Assembly (NCBI GenBank): GCA_003024985.2
Contig: PXIH01S0002807.1
Length of the DNA: 13,772 bases
From: Euperipatoides rowelli
Taxonomy: Eukaryota > Onychophora > Udeonychophora > Euonychophora > Peripatopsidae
Direction: 5' to 3' (one strand)
In this document: one piece after another, positions 8,909-13,772 of the stretch
Position numbering within the stretch: position 1 is the first letter of the stretch
How the letters are laid out: each line of letters starts with the position of its first letter
The notes under the pieces: model-generated
Databases searched by the model: none
The model's input: the letters and a program-made list of their open reading frames with translations, nothing else
Told to the model about the DNA's origin: nothing
Program-made: the position numbers and the translations under genes

Positions 8909-9151
8909 TTATAGGATACAGAGTGTATTTCCCATTTTGAATAAATCATTCATTGCATTTGAGAGTTGTTTTTGCTGCTGCTGATATTTGTTAACAAATT
9001 GACTCATTTCTCAATCCCTGCATTCAAAGCACCAAAGTTCTCTATGGTGTGACCATGTACTATCACATTTGTCAAGGTCTTGGATCATTTTATAGGCATT
9101 ATCGCAAAGAGAGTCATTAAAAAACATTTGTTTAAAAAAATGCTGCTGTAG
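8909..9151 (-). pseudogene. Short coding-like relic, family unassigned (possible LINE ORF1 piece)
   Basis: On the minus strand, a frame entered at 9151 stays open for 46 codons to a TGA at 9011-9013, then for another 33 codons to a TAA at 8909-8911. The first part includes DSLCDNAYKMIQDLDKC and TWSHHRELWCFECRD. The second reads EMSQFVNKYQQQQKQLSN and NDLFKMGNTL. Composition and Cys/Trp/His spacing (CDSTWSH then WCFEC) look protein-coding, not random A+T DNA. They loosely recall a damaged PHD-type zinc finger followed by a coiled coil, as found in ORF1 of some Jockey/CR1 LINEs. That is a guess, because the full Cys/His set is not present. An AG at the 5' edge (CTACAG at 9149-9154 on the minus strand) could mark an exon boundary instead. 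Confidence 0.35.
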
Positions 9152-9222
9152 TTAAATTTATTCTATCAGGTAGTTTTAAGGATTTTCATAATATAGGCTG
9201 ATCATGCATACATGTATAAGGA

Positions 9223-9254
9223 AAGACCATCATTGTTTATTTAGTGATGGTCTT
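9223..9254. repeat. 10-bp perfect hairpin
   Basis: AAGACCATCA (9223-9232) pairs with TGATGGTCTT (9245-9254) across a 12-base A+T loop. It is less A+T-rich than its surroundings. No function can be assigned. Confidence 0.65.
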
Positions 9255-9284
9255 GAATTTTCTTTAAATTGATTAAAAATTGAA

Positions 9285-9336
9285 AACAATGCATACAAAA
9301 AAGTTTTATAGTATCTAATTTATAATAAATGTTGCA
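9285..9336 (+). repeat. Dispersed ~52-bp repeat, copy A
   Basis: The unit starts AACAATGCATACAAAAAAG and ends AATGTTGCA. It closely matches the copy at 10053-10107 in the same orientation, about 770 bases away. The two together bracket the unassigned region in between. Confidence 0.6.
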
Positions 9337-10000
9337 AAGAATAGGGCCTTCAAATTCAACATTTTGCAATCATTGATTCTGAGTAATTTTTCATGGAATC
9401 CTTATATTAAAATGTATACTATTCCGGTATTTGATAAGTGCAATGTGTGCGTGACAATCAATGATCATCTAACAAAACTTTTGCATGCATGTGATCAAAT
9501 AGTTTATTATCCGATGATTACTAAAAGTTGCCACATTGAAACGATCACATATAAATTATTAATGAACAAGTTTTCATATTTTTGGGTAAGAGTAAATTGA
9601 GACAAGCTCAGTATTTTGGAGGTGCCAAATGGGCCTAAATTCCATCTCGGAGGAAGTGAAAAGTGGACCAGAATTCCTTATTTTTGGAGTGCTAACTGGT
9701 TTAAAATGGAATTTTAAAATGGGGGAAAATTGCATATTTAGAGATACAAAAGTGAGTTATCATATTTTGAGAGCGAGCCTAATCAACAAATTAAATATTT
9801 TAAATAATTGTAACCGGGGCCAAATATATTTTTGGATAACAAATGGGCCAAAAACATTACTTTGAGAGTGAAAGGAGGAAAATTACATATTGTGATGCTT
9901 AAGAAACTTAAAAAAAAACATACAAAGAAGTGTATGACATTTTTACTTAATAATATAAGCTCAAAACACTGTACAGAATATAATATTTTAATAAAAGCAG
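9337..10000. other. Unassigned region with three open frames, no supported gene
   Basis: Open frames on the + strand at 9364-9600 (78 aa), 9629-9865 (78 aa) and 9832-10038 (68 aa) follow one another. I recognise no motif in any of them, and no splice or frame arrangement joins them. Between about 9615 and 9900 the DNA has loose repetition of GGGCCAAA-like and GAGAGTGAAA/GGGAAAATT-like blocks. This suggests an old repeat family and not a gene. Confidence 0.35.
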
Positions 10001-10107
10001 AACATTGCCTACAAGGAAGTGATATAGTGTCGATTTAATAACAAAAGTTAAAAACATTGCATACAAGGAAGTTTTATAAATTTCTTTAGTTTTTAATAAA
10101 AGTTGCA
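10001..10107 (+). repeat. Dispersed ~52-bp repeat, copies C and D in tandem
   Basis: AACATTGCCTACAAGGAAGT begins at 10001 and AACATTGCATACAAGGAAGT at 10053, a 52-base step. Copy D continues to TAATAAAAGTTGCA, matching the end of copy A. A more diverged fourth copy (ACATACAAAGAAGTGTATGA) begins near 9918. Confidence 0.65.
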
Positions 10108-11450
10108 CTTAACATGTATCAACTAGTTAGTTCAAGTTTGTCTCTAACTTGCAATATATTTCTTTGATAAAAAAAAAAAACAATCCAACCCAAGCATTTT
10201 CTGTTATTAATATTTATATAAATGTTATGTGATTACAAGAATAACATTAGCAAAGTATTAAAAAAATGGCTTTAAAAATATATATATTTTAAAAAATTGG
10301 GATAATTAGTCTTATTAATTTGAATTAGTCATATACTGTAGGCTACTAAGTACTAACTACTTACAGCACATTATATCGATCCTAAATATTTTTGTCTATG
10401 AATGATGTGAATTTATTAATGTTTAGAATAAATCTTCTTGTATAAGTGATTGTATACTAAGTTTTGAAATATAGTCTTATATACCAAAGATTTTATAGTT
10501 TTCTTCAATTAATTCAGATTTGTCTTAATACATCTTTGATAGAAAAAAAATGAATGTGTTTGATTTGGTCTATTATTACTTTCAATGAAGTGTTTTTTTT
10601 TTTTTTTTGTCTAAAAATGATAGAATTTTATTAATATTTGGCAAAATTATCTCATTACAAGCCTGGATCATAAGCATATCAAAAAGTTTTAAAGTTCAAC
10701 AGACATAAAGAACTGGCATTAAAAAAAAAATACTACGGTATATTTTTCTTCAATTCTGGTTTGTCAATAATGCATCTGAATTTTTATTACATAGTTTCAG
10801 TATCTCCCAGCACTCTGTAATGGCTAGTGATGATGATTTTATAGATATTATTACAGATAGTGAAGAACTTAAATCTTTTGATGGCCCTATTATAAGATGA
10901 TGTCCAATACAAACATGGATGTAATTTGATGAAATTATATTATAGCACTTTTTATGTTTCATCTTTAAATAAATAAATCATCATAAACTTTTAAAAATTG
11001 ACACATTACCAGCAAAAATTATTTATTGTGCATCAAATTACTAATCTGAAAACAGTATTGCTAAGCAAGTCTGTACATCATTATTACTGCACAAATTATG
11101 TAATAGAAATTAAAGAATAAATAATATACTGCAACTCTAACCCTAAAATCAATTTTGTTTTACTTATGAATAAGTTAAAATAATTGATTCAAATTAAGTT
11201 TAATTAATCCAGAAAAAGAAATACTACCGGGTATGTCTTTTTAGAACATACTGGAAATTTATGCTTAGATATTTTTAGAAATGCGGGACAAATGTCAAGG
11301 TTGCATGTCATTTTAAAATTTTATTATAGGCCTAGATCCAGTATTAGACTGACATAATTTAAAAATAATGTTTAAAAATGTCTCTTTTTAAAAATATTTT
11401 AAACTTATGCATTACTGTAATGGATTAATTATTTTACTTCATATTTGGTT
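10108..11450. other. Intron sequence, no supported gene
   Basis: Very A+T-rich. It contains homopolymer T and A runs and an AT-palindromic patch near 10275-10298. A 26-codon + strand frame at 10820-10900 begins MASDDDFIDIITDSEEL and is acidic, but nothing supports it beyond composition. A minus-strand open frame overlaps it at 10750-10962. One TAGGCCTA lies at 11327-11334. Confidence 0.5.
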
Positions 11451-11549
11451 TTCAAACATCGACCAAAAAATAACAGAAACAAGAGTTATGTTTGAATTTA
11501 ATAAATCTGAATTCAAACATCGACCAAAAAAATAACTCTTGTTTTCTGT
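11451..11549. repeat. Compound direct and inverted repeat at the LINE 5' junction
   Basis: A direct repeat (TTCAAACATCGACC plus an A-run and TAAC) occurs at 11451-11474 and 11512-11536, differing by one A. The 17 bases ACAGAAACAAGAGTTAT (11473-11489) recur inverted at 11532-11549 with one extra T. GTTTGAATT (11490-11498) is also complementary to AATTCAAAC (11510-11518). LINE-like coding sequence begins right after this structure, so it may record the end of the insertion. Confidence 0.75.
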
Positions 11550-13487
11550 CATTTGGTAGTTTTATTTCTTCATTTGATTGGTCGTACCTTTGTGATATTA
11601 AAGATGTTGATATAGCAGTTGATTACTTTGATAATGTTATCAAGTCACAATATGAAATCTTGTTTCCTGAAAAAAGTAAAAAAAATCAACACCAATGATA
11701 ATACTGTATGTGGATTACAAATGAAATTAAATATTTTATTAAAATCAGAAATATTTTATATAAATCAGGAGACTTTGAAAATTCATCAGCCTTAGCAAAC
11801 AAAATAAAATCTTTGGTTAAATCTGCTAAAATTAAAGAATTTAATTCTAGTCGTAAAAAAAATAATCTTAACTCTGGAAATTATTATAAATTACTAATAA
11901 AAATCTACAAGATTACAACCTGGTTTCCTTTCCAAATTTAACTTCAACTCAACTGCTTACCAGATATTTCAATTTTTTAATCAACTGGCAAATCCATCTC
12001 CTGGGCTAGATCTTGATGCATCAGGGATTGGGTTATGTGAAGAAGAGATGCCCCCAGTTAATGTTTTTTTGGATTAATCATCAGTTATCCAACATCTCTT
12101 CAACATCTGATCCACCAGATGATATGCCAATCTTTCTCCTAAAAGAATTCAGTATGGTTTTGAAATGAGTGAACCAATTTGTTATCTGATTAACTTATCA
12201 ATTCAATCCAAAAATTTTCCAAAAAGTTGGAAAAATTATTTCCTAATTTCTATACCTAAGATTAAAAATCTAAGTGATCCTTCTTTAATTCGTACTATTT
12301 CAATTTTACCTGCCATTGCTAAGATATGTGAAATACATGTTTACAACTATTTCCACCTTAAAATCATAGATTCAATAGACATATTCCAGTTTGGTGCTTT
12401 ACCAGGCAGGTAACTTGATCATGATATATATTTAACTATATATCATGATCAAGTTGTTCGTTCATTAGAGGATTAAAATAAAAAAGCAATATCTATAATA
12501 ATAGATTACAGCAAAGCGTTTGACAATATAAACCATAACATATTTATGAATAAATTCTCACAAATGAATATTTCTTTCCAATTTTTTGAATGGTTTTCTT
12601 CTTATCTAATAAATAGAACTCGGACAATAAAAATTCCTAACTCAAGTGATCGTTTGTTTTTTCATTGTGCCAATGGTGTCCCTCAGGGATCAGTTTTGGG
12701 TTCCTTGATTTTTATTATAGCAAGTTAGCAACTAATAATGTTGATTTGAACATTTATAGCTATTATAAATTCTTAGATGACATGACAATCATTTCTTCTG
12801 GAAGTAATGATGATTTACAGTTTTTAACTAAAAAAAAAATTAATACTATATTAAACGACTCCATAAAATGTGGTATGCAAATTAATCCACTTTAATCTTG
12901 TATTCTCATTCATGATTTATCAAGATCTAAATTAAATATATAAGTAAACTTTAATACTATTCCTATGAATATAGTCTCTGGATGTAAGATTAATGGTCTT
13001 GTTGTACAGTCTGATTTCAAATGGAACTTACATGTAAGCCATATTGTTAATAAATCTTATCAAAAATTCTTCATACTATATAAATTAAGAAGATTTAATG
13101 CAGACCCTAAAATACTTTGTAATATTTATGTTAAGTTTATCCGTCCATGTCTTGAATATTGTTGCCCCCCTGTGGTCTGGTGCTATTAACAAGGCTCAAT
13201 CAAACTCGCTTGACATACTGTAGTGCAAAAATGAGCATTAAAAATAATTTTTGATTTTCATATATCTTCCCAGAATTCATTAATTTTATCTAATCTATCT
13301 TCTTTGGGTGACCGTAGATTAGATTTATCAAAAAATTTGTATATCATTTTTTAAAGACTATCTTAATTATCTTCCATCTAAAAATTATAACCTATTTAGT
13401 TATAATATAAGAAGCTCTCAGCGGATTTATAAAAATTATATCAGAACCAGCAGATAACTATCATGTGTTGTCCCTAGTTTAACCTAC
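11540..13487 (+). pseudogene. Heavily mutated LINE reverse-transcriptase ORF (Jockey/CR1/L2-like), 5'-truncated
   Basis: Consecutive + strand fragments follow the order of a non-LTR retrotransposon ORF2. The linker after the endonuclease comes first: DWSYLCDIKDVDIAVDYFDN to 11697, then MWITNEIKYFIKIRN and KIKSLVKSAK to 11938. Next is SPGLDLDASGIG near 12000. The RT domain follows: DDMPIFLLKEF, RTISILPAIAKICE and FQFGALPGR (to 12411), motif A DYSKAFDNINH (12507-12539), motif B NGVPQGSVLGSLIF (12672-12713) and motif C YKFLDDMTII (about 12764-12793) with the two catalytic Asp. The thumb and C-terminus are CKINGLVVQSDFKWNLHVSH, FIRPCLEYCCPPVVWCY (to 13186), ALKIIFDFHISSQNSL and then NYLPSKNYNLFSYNIRSSQ. 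At least six frame changes and several stops separate the pieces, so the copy is dead. The endonuclease is absent. Similarity ends near 13487, where a terminal-repeat element begins. Confidence 0.9.
12412..12455. repeat. Perfect 19-bp inverted repeat inside the LINE RT domain
   Basis: AACTTGATCATGATATATA (12412-12430) and TATATATCATGATCAAGTT (12437-12455) are exact complements with a 6-base loop TTTAAC. The structure sits immediately after the PGR motif. It replaces the start of the segment that should lead to motif A, and the right arm still reads YHDQVV in the LINE frame. Confidence 0.9.
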
Positions 13488-13488
13488 G

Positions 13489-13711
13489 AGCGGTCGCGCT
13501 GTCGTAAATTTTACAACAAATTAAATTTTTTATTAAATATGTCTATGTGTATGGTCTTGTGGGTTTATCTCTGCCTTCTATTCCTAAAAGTAACTCCCCA
13601 CTACTATATTGGTAGGTTTTTAGCATGCACATAGCCCATTTTATAGTTATTTTTTTAGAATTATAATGTAAAAAAGACGCCCAGACATAAATTTTACGAC
13701 ACGCGACCGCT
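13489..13711. mobile_element. Element with CpG-rich terminal inverted repeats, probably miniature DNA transposon
   Basis: AGCGGTCGCG-C-TGTCGTAAA (13489-13508) recurs inverted at the right end, reading AGCGGTCGCGTGTCGTAAAA on the minus strand (about 13692-13711). The match is 19 bases with a single inserted C, and similarity trails on a few bases inward. Four CpGs in each arm stand out in A+T-rich DNA. The 223-base interior codes for nothing. It holds a second partial complement (CTATGTGTATG near 13542 with CATGCACATAG near 13623). I could not see a clear target duplication. The left flank has TTAA (13479-13482) but the right flank reads GTAATAA, so a piggyBac-type TTAA duplication is only a weak possibility. 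It interrupts the C-terminus of the LINE. Confidence 0.6.
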
Positions 13712-13772
13712 GATGTAATAATATTGATTTTCAGGTAGCATAATACAAATATTATAAAACATTTAGGAATAA
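13712..13772. other. Window end, intron sequence
   Basis: A+T-rich, with no recognisable feature. The S6 kinase intron presumably continues past the window. Confidence 0.5.

Noticed and set aside
9364-10038. Three successive + strand open frames of 68-78 codons
   Set aside because: No motif, no consistent frame, overlap with short dispersed repeats, and A+T-rich DNA makes such lengths unsurprising. Reported only as an unassigned region.
10750-10962. Minus-strand 70-codon open frame
   Set aside because: No recognisable domain, and it is antisense to an acidic + strand frame. Probably chance.
1-13772. CRISPR arrays, operons, tRNA or rRNA genes
   Set aside because: No regularly spaced identical repeats with unique spacers, no ribosome-binding sites or gene clusters, and no cloverleaf or rRNA-like segments were seen. 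The window is eukaryotic.

Overview
This is an A+T-rich (about 70% or more by eye) piece of an animal nuclear genome, very probably from an invertebrate. It carries three short exons of a p70 ribosomal protein S6 kinase (S6K) gene on the + strand, separated by multi-kilobase introns with GT-AG boundaries. The species cannot be named from the sequence. The lack of bacterial gene organisation, the spliced kinase gene and the decayed animal-type retroelements all point to a metazoan.

Host gene. Exon a (510-547), exon b (6265-6382) and exon c (8202-8270) join in phase. Together they encode a short acidic linker, the N-terminal extension of the catalytic domain, the glycine-rich ATP loop (LGKGGYGKV) and the FAMKVL strand with the catalytic lysine. 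The first exon or exons, with the start codon and the expected TOS motif, lie upstream of the window. The rest of the kinase domain and the C-terminal tail lie downstream, so everything from 8271 to the end of the window reads as one intron.

Intron content. The intron between exons a and b (548-6264) holds a non-autonomous hAT-type DNA transposon (1822-2650, 8-bp target duplication) with a probable smaller TA-flanked element nested in it. It also holds a decayed Ty3/Gypsy-like gag-protease relic (about 3810-5987), in the same orientation as the kinase. The next intron (6383-8201) has homopolymer T and G tracts and a 21-bp tandem duplication. The last intron (8271-13772) holds a minus-strand coding relic (8909-9151), a small repeat family around 9285-10106, a heavily mutated LINE (Jockey/CR1/L2-like) reverse-transcriptase ORF (about 11540-13487), and an element with CpG-rich inverted ends (13489-13711) that sits at the point where the LINE reading stops.

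Overall, a conserved growth-control kinase gene has long introns that have collected several generations of dead transposons. The palindrome TAGGCCTA is strongly over-represented (11 exact copies, 10 of them in the first 6.2 kb). I did not find a convincing new biological system. The best leads are that palindrome, the perfect 38-base inverted repeat inside the LINE, the CpG-rich terminal-repeat element, and the unassigned minus-strand coding relic.
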